From Solirubrobacter deserti (lineage in GTDB: Bacteria; Actinomycetota; Thermoleophilia; Solirubrobacterales; Solirubrobacteraceae): a DNA stretch of 64,000 bases. A program made the translations under genes and the position numbers. Positions 8,605 through 16,310 of this stretch are shown here, in pieces. The notes beneath the pieces are model-generated. The model worked only from the letters and a program-made list of their open reading frames with translations. It did no database searches and was not told the origin of the DNA. The first letter of the stretch is position 1. The number at the start of each line of letters is the position of its first letter. Where the stretch lies: the NCBI RefSeq assembly GCF_003344625.1, contig NZ_QPKJ02000007.1, forward strand, positions 124,001 through 188,000, written 5' to 3'.

Positions 8605-10608
8605 TCACCTCGCGGTCATGGCCGTCTCGGCGAGTGCGTCCGCGAGCTCGGTGCGGGAGCGGATGCCGAGCTTCGCGTACGCCTTCGCCAGGTGCATCTC
8701 GACCGTCTTGACGGTCACGAACAGGTCCTCGGCGATCTCGCGGTTCGAGTGGCCTTCAGCGGCGCGCTGGGCCACCCGCAGCTCGCTCGGGGTGAGCGAG
8801 CCGACGCCGCTGCGGGCGACCCGCCGAGGGCGTGCGCCGGAGGCCAGCGCCTCCTCGCGGGCGCGGCGGGCCAGCGCGGTCGCCCCGGCGCGGACGGCCA
8901 GCTCCTGGGCGAGCGCGGCCGTCTCCCGCGCGCCGGTCTTCTGCCCCGCGCGGCGCTGCGCGTGGGCCAGGTCGGTCGTGGCCGTCGCGAGTTCGAGCAG
9001 CGCGGGCGAGTCGGTGAGCGTCGCGACGGCGCGTTCGAGGCCGGGCAGCGTGCTGTCGTCGTCGGCGACGAGCGCGACCGCGCGCTGGGCGACACCGATC
9101 GCGCGCGGGGTGCCGAACCGCTCCGCCAGCTCGAGCTCCTCGGCGGCGAGGCGTGCCGCGCGCCGGCGGGCCCCGGCCCGCGCGAGGGCGAGCGCGGCGT
9201 CCGACCGCCACGGCACCACGCTCGGGTTGCCCGCGCCCCACGCCAGGCTGATGCGTCCGCACTCGAGCAGGTCCTCGGTGCCCGGCTCGTGCGCGCCCTG
9301 CGCCAGGCGCAGCAACCCGCGGGCGTGCAGCAGCAGGTGGTACGGCAGCGCGTCCGGATCCGAGTCGCCGTCGAGCGTCTCGGCCTCGATCCGGGCCAGC
9401 TCGTCGCGCCCGGTGTCGCGGGCGAGCGCGATCAACGCCTTCACCGCCCGCGCGGCCGGCACCAGGGCATCCGCGCCGTGCGCGTCACGCGCGAGCTCCA
9501 GTGCGAGCGCGCTGTCCGCGTCGGCGTCCGAGATCCGCCCGCGACGCCAGTTCACCAGCGCCTGCATCGACGCGGCGCTGACGCGCAGGATCACCGAGCC
9601 GCGGCGGCGCGCCTCGTCGAGCATGCGGGCGTTGATGCGGCTCGCGTCATCCAGGCGATCCGCCCACATCGCGGCCACGCCCGCGACCAACATGCCGTAG
9701 CCGCCCTCTCGCGCATCGACGGGCATCAGGTCGCCCGCGACCGAGCGGACGGCGAGGCCGGCGGTCTCGGCGGCCGGGCGCAGGCCGCCGGCACCGGCGT
9801 CGAAGGCCATGCCCGCGAGGAGGAACGCCTCCAGCCGCGTCTGCGGGGCGTGGCCGGGATCCCGGAGCCCGGCGATTCGCCCCGCGAGCCGCTCACGCGC
9901 GCCGCGGCTGATGTAGGCGAGGCCGATCAGCTCCAACTCGACAAGCTCGCGCAGCTCCGGGTCGTCGAGCGCGGGCGGCACCGCTTCCAGCACGTCGACG
10001 GCGCGCACGGCGTCGCCGCCGAACTTCAGCGCGCGGGCCAGCTCGAGCGCGGCGCGGGCGCGCGCGGCGGGCGCGGACGCCTCCGCGACGGCGATCCGCA
10101 GGTGCTCGGTCGCCTCCCCGAGCCCGGCGCGGGCCTCCGCGTGGCCGAGCTCGGTCAGGACCTCGCAGCGCAGCTCGGGCGGAGGCGGCTCGGCCAGCGC
10201 GCGGCGCAGGTAGGCGGCGGCGGTCGCCGGTGCGCCGAGCACCCGTGCGCGCTCTGCGGCCGCGCGCAGGATGGCGACCCGCTCCGGGTCACGCGCGGGC
10301 TCGATGTGCAGCGCGTGCGTGGCCAGCTCCTCCGGGTGCGCGCCACGCTCGGCGAGCACCGCGTAGGCGGCGGCGTGGTGGCGTTCACGGCGCGAAGCCG
10401 ACATCCCGGCCAGAACTGTGGTGCGCACGAGCGGATGCGTGAAGGTGAGCCCGGAGTCCCCTTCGAGGATCCCCGCACGCACGAGCGCCTCCTCGGCCGC
10501 GCCCATCGCTCCGTGATCGAGGCCGGCCAGCCGCGCGGCCAGTCCGGCGCCGGCGCCCTCACCGAGGATTGCGACGGCCTCGGCCAGCGGCCGCGCGCCG
10601 TCCGGCAT
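8605..10608 (-). CDS. LuxR-type ATPase regulator, C-terminal part (frameshifted)
   Basis: The frame contains the C-terminal two thirds of a large LuxR-family regulator: a helical TPR/MalT-like sensor region and, in the last 65 residues, a LuxR DNA-binding domain (LTPSELRVAQRAAEGHSNREIAE then TVKTVEMHLAKAYAKLGI). In-frame sequence upstream of the ATG at 10608 (AQAARRIGSLAPGGVSTAIELRLAG) continues the regulator, so the ATG is not a true start. The N-terminal ATPase part is in another frame (10559-11470). The shift maps to GGGGG at 10688-10692: removing one base joins the two parts as ..RRLAPTAQAARR... It is either a sequencing error or a recent inactivation. Confidence 0.8.
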   Translation of the reverse strand: MPDGARPLAEAVAILGEGAGAGLAARLAGLDHGAMGAAEEALVRAGILEGDSGLTFTHPLVRTTVLAGMSASRRERHHAAAYAVLAERGAHPEELATHALHIEPARDPERVAILRAAAERARVLGAPATAAAYLRRALAEPPPPELRCEVLTELGHAEARAGLGEATEHLRIAVAEASAPAARARAALELARALKFGGDAVRAVDVLEAVPPALDDPELRELVELELIGLAYISRGARERLAGRIAGLRDPGHAPQTRLEAFLLAGMAFDAGAGGLRPAAETAGLAVRSVAGDLMPVDAREGGYGMLVAGVAAMWADRLDDASRINARMLDEARRRGSVILRVSAASMQALVNWRRGRISDADADSALALELARDAHGADALVPAARAVKALIALARDTGRDELARIEAETLDGDSDPDALPYHLLLHARGLLRLAQGAHEPGTEDLLECGRISLAWGAGNPSVVPWRSDAALALARAGARRRAARLAAEELELAERFGTPRAIGVAQRAVALVADDDSTLPGLERAVATLTDSPALLELATATTDLAHAQRRAGQKTGARETAALAQELAVRAGATALARRAREEALASGARPRRVARSGVGSLTPSELRVAQRAAEGHSNREIAEDLFVTVKTVEMHLAKAYAKLGIRSRTELADALAETAMTAR

Positions 10609-11470
10609 GCCCGCGAGGCGCAGCTCGATCGCCGTGGAGACGCCGCCCGGGGCGAGCGAGCCGATGCGGCGCGCGGCCTGGGCGGTCGGGGGCCAGCCGG
10701 CGCGCGCTCACCTCGCGCAGCAGCTCCGAGAGCAGGAACGGATTGCCGCGCGTCGCCTCCAGGCAGGCGAGCGCGAAGTCCTCGTCGGCGTCAGCGCCAG
10801 CGGCGTCGCGCACGAGCGTCTCGACCGAGTCGCGGCTGAGCGGCGCCGGCCGCAGGACGGTGGCCCCCGGCTCGGTCAGCAGCGTCGCGGAGATGTGCCC
10901 GGGCGCCTCCGCCACCGGCCGGGTCGCCACGGCCAACAGCACGGGCAGGCCTTCGATCCGGTGGGCGAGAAAGCCCAGGAACTCGGCCGAGGGAGTGTCC
11001 GCCCACTGCACGTCGTCGACGACGATCACGAGCGGCTGCGCCCTCGCCAGGCTGCTGACGAACCAGAACAGGCCGTTGATCTGCGAGTAGCGGTCGGCGC
11101 CGCGCGCGTCCAGCTCCTGCAGGTCACCCGCGCCCAGCACGGCACGGGCGAGCGCACCGGCGCCGGCGAACAGCTCCGTGCGCTCGGCCTCGGCGGTGGC
11201 GAATACGAGCGGTTCGAACAGCTGGCGGACCACGCCGAAGGCGGCGTGGGCCTCGAGCTCGGTGCCGCGCGCGGCGAACACGCGGGCGCCGTCACCGGCG
11301 GCCGCGGCCCGTGCGTGTCGCAGCAGTCGGGTCTTGCCGATCCCGGGCGGGCCCTCGACGACCACGAGCCGCCCCTCGCCGCGACCGGCGTCACCCGCCA
11401 TCGCGGCGAGGGTGGCGAGCTCGGACTCGCGTTCCACCAACGCGCCTGGCTCTCTGCGGGTCACTGGCAA
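10559..11470 (-). CDS. LuxR-type ATPase regulator, N-terminal AAA/STAND part (frameshifted)
   Basis: The first about 260 residues are the ATPase domain of a STAND/LuxR regulator. Walker A is GPPGIGKTRLL (about residues 40-50), Walker B is LVIVVDDVQWAD, and the conserved ARGNPFLL-like segment appears as ATRGNPFLLSELL. After ..LLREVSARRLAP the frame turns to Arg/Gly-rich nonsense, while the true continuation is in the -8605..10608 frame. The start is TTG at 11470 or GTG at 11464. The gene is divergent from the tandem-repeat peptide operon, with 123 bp between starts, so the intact regulator is the natural candidate to control it. Confidence 0.8.
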   Translation of the reverse strand: MPVTRREPGALVERESELATLAAMAGDAGRGEGRLVVVEGPPGIGKTRLLRHARAAAAGDGARVFAARGTELEAHAAFGVVRQLFEPLVFATAEAERTELFAGAGALARAVLGAGDLQELDARGADRYSQINGLFWFVSSLARAQPLVIVVDDVQWADTPSAEFLGFLAHRIEGLPVLLAVATRPVAEAPGHISATLLTEPGATVLRPAPLSRDSVETLVRDAAGADADEDFALACLEATRGNPFLLSELLREVSARRLAPDRPGRAPHRLARPGRRLHGDRAAPRGHAGRRAAAGRGRRNPR

Positions 11471-11526
11471 GCGCAGAGCGTAATCCCTGGGTCAAAACAC
11501 TCGGGTTGATCCAAGGGGCGCCCCCG

Positions 11527-11556
11527 TTGTGAGGCGGACCCGCCGGTCCGTACTGT
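11527..11556 (+). promoter_or_regulatory. Promoter of the repeat-peptide operon with palindrome in spacer
   Basis: TTGTGA (11527-11532), an 18-bp spacer and TACTGT (11551-11556) fit a sigma-70/SigA-type promoter. It predicts a transcript starting near 11563 and a leader of about 30 nt. The spacer holds a perfect 16-bp inverted repeat CGGACC-CGCC-GGTCCG (11535-11550), exactly between the two hexamers. That is where a repressor or spacer-remodelling activator would act. A second palindrome, GGGGCGCCCC (11515-11524), lies just upstream. A Shine-Dalgarno AAGGAG (11582-11587) precedes the ATG at 11594. Confidence 0.5.
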
Positions 11557-11593
11557 CGCGGTCATCGCAACCTACGCAGACAAGGAGTCACGC

Positions 11594-11788
11594 ATGAACC
11601 TCTCTCTGACCCACATCGAGCTGCTCGCCGGCCTGCAGGTCAACCACGCGGAGCCGCTCGTCGCCGCGGGCTCGTCGATCAATCACGCGGAGCCGCTCGT
11701 GGCCGCGGGCTCGTCGATCAACCACGCGGAGCCGCTCGTCGCCGCTGGCTCGTCCGTCAACCACGCCGAGCCGCTCGTCGCGGCCTAG
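11594..11788 (+). CDS. Tandem-repeat peptide, candidate multi-core precursor
   Basis: A 64-residue peptide with a strong ribosome-binding site. Residues 1-15 (MNLSLTHIELLAGLQ) look like a short leader able to form an amphipathic helix. Residues 16-64 are 3.8 copies of a 13-residue unit, [V/I]NHAEPLVAAGSS. The last copy stops exactly after NHAEPLVAA, which suggests that NHAEPLVAA is the functional element and GSS[I/V] a spacer. Differences between copies are synonymous except I/V at the first position. It contains no Cys and no membrane segment. The TPR gene starts 3 bp after its stop and an MFS transporter follows. I recognise no family. Possible roles are a precursor of a modified or secreted peptide, a signalling pheromone precursor, or a binding scaffold for the TPR protein. 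Confidence 0.75.
   Translation: MNLSLTHIELLAGLQVNHAEPLVAAGSSINHAEPLVAAGSSINHAEPLVAAGSSVNHAEPLVAA
11639..11785 (+). repeat. 39-bp coding tandem repeat, 3.8 copies
   Basis: Units start at 11639, 11678, 11717 and 11756 (the last is 30 bp). The period is 39 bp, in frame with the peptide at 11594-11788. Substitutions between units are at third codon positions (AAC/AAT, GTC/GTG, GCG/GCT/GCC, TCG/TCC) plus the GTC/ATC exchange at the first codon. The pattern means the copies have diverged at the DNA level while the peptide has been kept. Confidence 0.95.
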
Positions 11789-11791
11789 CCG

Positions 11792-12721
11792 ATGACCGCG
11801 GTCGGCGACAGCCACGCTCTCGTGCTCGAGTCACGCGCGCACGCCGTCGCCGGCCGCCTCGAGGCGGCGCTGGCCACGGCCGCGGCGGCCGCCGCGGCCG
11901 GCCGCGCGCCGGGACGGGTCCGAGTGCAGGCCGGTCAGCGCCTCGGACAGGCCCACCTGGCGCTCGGCGACTACGAGCGTGCGCGTGCGGTGTTCCGGGA
12001 CACGCTCGCCGACGCCGAGCGCACCCTCGGCGCGGCCGATCTCGACTGCGCGAGCCTCCACAACGACCTCGGCATGGTCGGCAAGTACGACGGCCGCTTC
12101 GACGACGCCGCGGCTCACTACGCCCGGGCGCTCGCGATCATCGAGGCCGAGCGCGGGTCCGCGGACGTCGCGGTCGCGGACGTCGAGCACAACCTCGGGG
12201 GCCTCGGCCACGCCCGCGGCGACTTCGCGGCGGCCGAGCCGCATGCGCGGCGGGCGGTCGCCATCCGGCGCGCAGCGCTGGGCGACGCGCACCCGACCGT
12301 GGCCGCGGACCGAGCGGCGCTGGCGGGTGTGCTCGTCGGTCTGGGGCAGCTCGAGGAGGCCGAGCACCACCTGTGGGCCGCGGTGGACACGTTCGCGCGA
12401 GCCTTCGGCGAGGAGCACCTCGAAGTCGCGACCGCGCGGACCAGCCTCGGCGCGGTGCTGCATTCGCAGGGCCGCCTGGACGAGGCGGAGGCGCTCTACC
12501 GGCAAGGGCTCACGGCGCGCGAGCGGATCGCCGGGCGCGACCATCCCGAGCTGACGACGCCGCTCATGAACCTCGCCGCGCTGATCGCCGCGCGCGGTGC
12601 GGTCGACGAGGCACGCGCGCTGTACCGGCGCGCGCTGCAGCTGCTCGACGGCGCGGTCACGGGGGACCACCCGCGCCGGACGGCCTGTCGCGACCGCCTC
12701 GCGCAGCTGGCGACGGCGTGA
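11792..12721 (+). CDS. Tetratricopeptide-repeat (kinesin-light-chain-like) protein
   Basis: A 309-residue, probably cytoplasmic protein made of about six TPR pairs of the TPR_10/TPR_12 (kinesin-light-chain) type. Recurrent units are LGDYERARAVFRDTLADAER, YDGRFDDAAAHYARAL, RGDFAAAEPHARRAVAIRR, LGQLEEAEHHLW, QGRLDEAEALYRQGL and RGAVDEARALYRRAL. Such solenoids bind peptides or partner proteins; no catalytic domain or DNA-binding domain is present. It begins 3 bp after the repeat-peptide stop, and its TGA shares one base with the MFS start (12721). The position suggests that it binds or senses the peptide, as TPR receptors of Gram-positive signalling peptides do. That parallel is inference only. 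Confidence 0.8.
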   Translation: MTAVGDSHALVLESRAHAVAGRLEAALATAAAAAAAGRAPGRVRVQAGQRLGQAHLALGDYERARAVFRDTLADAERTLGAADLDCASLHNDLGMVGKYDGRFDDAAAHYARALAIIEAERGSADVAVADVEHNLGGLGHARGDFAAAEPHARRAVAIRRAALGDAHPTVAADRAALAGVLVGLGQLEEAEHHLWAAVDTFARAFGEEHLEVATARTSLGAVLHSQGRLDEAEALYRQGLTARERIAGRDHPELTTPLMNLAALIAARGAVDEARALYRRALQLLDGAVTGDHPRRTACRDRLAQLATA

Positions 12722-13938
12722 TGCGCACCCTCGTGCCCGCACTGCCGCGCGATGCGTGGGTCGTGCTCGGGGCCGACGCGATCTCCGCCGTCGGCAGCGG
12801 GCTCACGCTGCCGTTCCTGTTCGTCTACCTGCACCAGGCCTGCGGGCTGTCGCCGGCCCTGGCCGGCCTGGCCGTCGCGTCGGTGGCGGCCGGCTCGGTG
12901 GCCGGCAACGTGGCGGGCGGCACGCTGAGCGACCGCGCCGGCGCGCGCAACGCAATGGTGGTCGGCCTCGTCTGCGCGGCGGCCGGCGCGGCGGCGCTCA
13001 CGCTCGTCGATGCGCCATGGCACGCGTTCGCCGCCGCGGTCACCGTGGGCTTCGGCGCCGGCATCGTGTGGCCGGCGCAGGACGCGCTGCTCGCACGGGT
13101 CGTCGCGCCCGCCCAACGCTCGAGCGCGTTCTCGCTGCGGTTCGCCACGATGAACGCCGGCCTCGGCGTGGGTGCGCTGATCGCCGCGCTGCTGGTCTCG
13201 TCACAGCCGGGCTTCGTCGCGCTCTACCTCGCCGACGCGGCGTCGTTCCTGGTCGCCATCCCGCTGCTGCTCAACGTCCGCCCGCTCGCGCCGCCGGTCG
13301 CCGAGCACCGGACGGGGAGCTATCGCGCGGTCGTGCGCGACCGGACCTTCGTGCGCGTCTGGCTGCTCACGGCGCTGCTGGTCACGCTCAGCTACGGCCA
13401 GCTGCACTCGGCCTTCCCGGCGTTCGCGAGCGGGCCCGGCGGGCTCGACGCCGACGCCCTCGGCTTCGCGTACGCCGCCAACACGATCACGGTCGTGCTC
13501 GTCCAGCTGTTCGTGCTGCGTGCCCTGCGCGGCCGGCGCCGCACGACCGGCATCGCCGTCGCCTGCGGCGTCTGGGCGCTTGCGTGGGCGCTCGCGCTGT
13601 TCGCCGGCCAGCTCGGCGGCTCCACGCCGGCGACCGTGGCGTTCGCGCTGTCGCTGGCCGTGTTCGGGCTCGCGGAAGCGTGCCTCTCGCCCAGCTTGGC
13701 GCCGATGGTCAACGATCTCGCGCCGGCCGACCTCGCCGGTCGTTACAACGGGCTCTCGACGCTCGCCTGGACGGTCGGCTTCCTCGTCGGTCCGGCCACC
13801 GCCGGGATGGCGGTCGGCGTCGACGACGGCGCGCTGCTCCTGGGGTTCCTGGTTGCGGCGTGCGGCGCCGCCGCCTTGGCGGCGCGGCGGCTCGCGCGCC
13901 ATCTGCCGTCACGGGCGAACACGATCGCCGCCGCTTAG
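12721..13938 (+). CDS. MFS transporter of the repeat-peptide operon
   Basis: A 405-residue major facilitator protein with about 12 membrane helices. Helix 2-3 carries the MFS loop GGTLSDRAGARNAM, close to the A-motif GxLaDrxGrk. The second half repeats the pattern less clearly. It is of drug-exporter (DHA1/MdtH-like) type, usually proton-driven efflux. The ATG overlaps the TPR stop by one base, so it is translationally coupled to the TPR protein and the repeat peptide. Export of a peptide product or a related small molecule is plausible, although MFS proteins rarely carry long peptides. Confidence 0.85.
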   Translation: MRTLVPALPRDAWVVLGADAISAVGSGLTLPFLFVYLHQACGLSPALAGLAVASVAAGSVAGNVAGGTLSDRAGARNAMVVGLVCAAAGAAALTLVDAPWHAFAAAVTVGFGAGIVWPAQDALLARVVAPAQRSSAFSLRFATMNAGLGVGALIAALLVSSQPGFVALYLADAASFLVAIPLLLNVRPLAPPVAEHRTGSYRAVVRDRTFVRVWLLTALLVTLSYGQLHSAFPAFASGPGGLDADALGFAYAANTITVVLVQLFVLRALRGRRRTTGIAVACGVWALAWALALFAGQLGGSTPATVAFALSLAVFGLAEACLSPSLAPMVNDLAPADLAGRYNGLSTLAWTVGFLVGPATAGMAVGVDDGALLLGFLVAACGAAALAARRLARHLPSRANTIAAA

Positions 13939-13973
13939 CGGTCCCTGCCGACACGTCACCGCCGCGGGGACCG
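13939..13973. terminator. Inverted repeat between convergent genes, likely terminator
   Basis: CGGTCCC (13939-13945) and GGGACCG (13967-13973) form a 7-bp perfect stem with a 21-nt loop, directly after the MFS stop and before the convergent decarboxylase stop at 14000. No U-tract follows, so it would be an actinobacterial-type or Rho-assisted terminator. Confidence 0.4.
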
Positions 13974-13999
13974 CGGGACATCACGACGGCGTGCTGCGG

Positions 14000-15307
14000 C
14001 TATGGCAGCGCGCGCAGGATCGACGCGGCAGAGCGGCGCACGTCGTCCTCGGTGGTCTCGTAGCCGCTGACCGAGATGCGCATCGCCTCCCGTCCTCGCC
14101 ACACGGTGCCGCCGAGCCAGCACACGCCCTCGGCCTGCACACGCGCCACCGCGTCGGACGAGGCGGCGACCAGCACCTGGTTCAACACGACCTCGTTGAG
14201 AACCTCGGCGCCGCCTTCGCGCAGCAGCGACGCGAACAGCGCGGCGTGACCGCAGCACCGCTCGATCAACTCCGCCAACCCCGCTCGGCCGAGCGACCGC
14301 AGCGCCGCGTACACCGCGAACCCCCGCGCCCGCCGCGACGCCTCGGGTGTGAAGTCGTAGTTCTGGCGGTGCTCGGACTCCACCAGGTATGCGGCCGACA
14401 GCCCCATCGCCCGCCGGTGGGCATCCCGGTCGGCGACGATCGCGAGCCCGCTGTCGTAGGGCACGTTGAGCCACTTGTGCGCGTCGGTCGCCCACGAGTC
14501 GGCGCCCGCAGCTCCCGCCACGAGCCCGCGCAGCGCCGGCGAGGCCGCCGCCCACAGCCCGAACGCCCCGTCCACGTGCAGCCACGCGCCCGCCTCCCGG
14601 CACGCAGCCGCCAGCTCGCCCAGCGGATCGAACGCGCCCGTGTTCACGTTGCCGGCCTGCGCGCACACGATCGCCGGCCCGTCCAGCGACAACGCGTCCG
14701 CGAGCATCGCGCCCTGATCGTCGACCGCGACCAGCTCCGGCGGCGCCAACCCGATGAACCGCAGCGCGCTGAAGATCGTCGCGTGCGCCTCCGCGCCCGC
14801 CAGAACCCGCAGCGGCGGCGCGCCGATCAGCCCGTCCCGCGCCACGTCCCAGCCGAGCCGGCCCAGCACCTCGTTGCGCGCCACCGCCAGGCACGTCGCG
14901 TTGGCCATCTGCGCCCCCGTCACGAACCCGACCGACGCCTTCGCCGGCAGCTCGAGCACGTCCAGCACCCACCGCGCAGCGACCTCCTCGACCACGGCGG
15001 CCGCGGGGGAGGAGACGTAGGAGAACGCGTTCTGGTCCCAGACGGCGGCGAGCATGTCCGCCGCCCGCGCCGCTGGCAGCGCCTGCCCGGTCACGAACCC
15101 GAAGTAGCGGGGCCCGGCGCTCGCGACCAACCCCGGATCGACGGCCGCGACGAGCTCGTCGAGCACCCGCTCCGGAGCCTCCCCGGCCTCCGGCAACTCG
15201 CTCGCCAGGCGGGCTCGCAGCACCTCCGGGTCCACCGGCACGCCGACCGGACGTTCGTCCAAACGCGCCAAGAAACCCTCGGCATGACGGAATACGGGGT
15301 CGAGCAT
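14000..15307 (-). CDS. PLP-dependent group II amino acid decarboxylase
   Basis: A 435-residue fold-type I PLP enzyme of the aromatic-amino-acid/glutamate/tyrosine decarboxylase family. Visible features are the early substrate-pocket region GPRYFGFVTGQALPAA, the cofactor-stacking His in AEAHATIFSALRFIG, and the Schiff-base lysine in WATDAHKWLNVPYDSG (about residue 270). It would decarboxylate an L-amino acid to an amine; the specificity cannot be inferred. Its ATG at 15307 is divergent from ispH, with only 31 bp between the start codons. AGGAG lies upstream of the start. Confidence 0.87.
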   Translation of the reverse strand: MLDPVFRHAEGFLARLDERPVGVPVDPEVLRARLASELPEAGEAPERVLDELVAAVDPGLVASAGPRYFGFVTGQALPAARAADMLAAVWDQNAFSYVSSPAAAVVEEVAARWVLDVLELPAKASVGFVTGAQMANATCLAVARNEVLGRLGWDVARDGLIGAPPLRVLAGAEAHATIFSALRFIGLAPPELVAVDDQGAMLADALSLDGPAIVCAQAGNVNTGAFDPLGELAAACREAGAWLHVDGAFGLWAAASPALRGLVAGAAGADSWATDAHKWLNVPYDSGLAIVADRDAHRRAMGLSAAYLVESEHRQNYDFTPEASRRARGFAVYAALRSLGRAGLAELIERCCGHAALFASLLREGGAEVLNEVVLNQVLVAASSDAVARVQAEGVCWLGGTVWRGREAMRISVSGYETTEDDVRRSAASILRALP

Positions 15308-15338
15308 GGCGTCAGAGTCTCCTAGACTGGGACCTCAG

Positions 15339-16301
15339 ATGCACGCTCCGGAACAGCTCCTGCTCGCCGCTCCGCGCGGCTACTGCGCCGGCGTCGACCG
15401 CGCCGTCCAGACCGTCGAGCGCGCGCTCGAGCTGCACGGCGCGCCCGTCTACGTGCGCAAGGAGATCGTCCACAACAAGCACGTCGTGGAGACGCTGCGC
15501 GAGCGCGGAGCGGTCTTCGTCGACGAGCTCGACGACAGCATCCCCGAGGGCGCGATCACCGTCTTCTCCGCCCACGGCGTGTCGCCGGCCGTCCACGCGG
15601 ACGCCGAGCGCCGCAACCTGCAGACCATCGACGCGACCTGCCCGCTGGTGACCAAGGTCCACCGCGAGGCGATCAAGTTCGCGGCCGAGGGCTACACGAT
15701 CGTCCTCATCGGCCACGCCGGCCACGAGGAGGTCGAGGGCACGATGGGCGAGGCGCCCGACCGCATCGTCCTGATCGAGACCGAAGCGGACGTGGACACG
15801 CTCGAGGTCGAGGACGAGCACAAGCTCGCCTACATCAACCAGACGACGCTGTCGGTGGACGAGACGCGCGGCATCATCGCCCGACTGCGCGAGAAGTTCC
15901 CGCACATCACGGGTCCGCGCACGGACGACATCTGCTACGCCACGACCAACCGTCAGGCCGCCGTCCGCCAGATGGCCGACCAGTGCGATCTCGTCCTGGT
16001 GATCGGCTCCAAGAACTCCTCGAACTCGAACCGCCTCGTGGACGTGGCGCGTGACCTCGGCACGCCCGCGTACCTGATCGACAACGCGGATCAGATCGAG
16101 GAGGAGTGGCTCACCGACGCGAAGGTCGTCGGCGTGTCCTCCGGCGCCAGCGTCCCGGAGACGTTGGTCAACGACCTCGTCGCGTTCTTCCGCGAGCGCG
16201 GCACCGAGGACGTGCGGGAGTTCGAGGTCCTGCGCGAGGACGTGCGCTTCATGCTGCCGAAGCAGATCCGGCAGGCCATGACGGCCGCCGCCGAAGCCTA
16301 G
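15339..16301 (+). CDS. ispH: 4-hydroxy-3-methylbut-2-enyl diphosphate reductase (IspH)
   Basis: A 320-residue [4Fe-4S] enzyme that forms IPP and DMAPP in the last step of the MEP isoprenoid pathway. The three cluster cysteines are in RGYCAGVDRAV, DATCPLVTKVH and DDICYATTNRQ. The conserved histidines and catalytic TNRQ/GSKNSSNSNRL motifs are present. The upstream in-frame ATG at 15306 lies inside the divergent gene, so the ATG at 15339 (MHAPEQLLLAAPRG) is preferred. TAGACT at 15323-15328 is a plausible -10, giving a leader of only a few bases. The next gene starts 9 bp after its stop. Confidence 0.95.
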   Translation: MHAPEQLLLAAPRGYCAGVDRAVQTVERALELHGAPVYVRKEIVHNKHVVETLRERGAVFVDELDDSIPEGAITVFSAHGVSPAVHADAERRNLQTIDATCPLVTKVHREAIKFAAEGYTIVLIGHAGHEEVEGTMGEAPDRIVLIETEADVDTLEVEDEHKLAYINQTTLSVDETRGIIARLREKFPHITGPRTDDICYATTNRQAAVRQMADQCDLVLVIGSKNSSNSNRLVDVARDLGTPAYLIDNADQIEEEWLTDAKVVGVSSGASVPETLVNDLVAFFRERGTEDVREFEVLREDVRFMLPKQIRQAMTAAAEA

Positions 16302-16310
16302 CCTCGGCCC

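Noticed and set aside
11639..11785. Short CRISPR-like array
   Set aside because: The 39-bp units are directly adjacent without spacers, in frame and translated, and no cas genes are present.
13939..13999. Small gene between the MFS and decarboxylase genes
   Set aside because: Only 61 bp, no open frame with a start; it holds the inverted repeat treated as a terminator.
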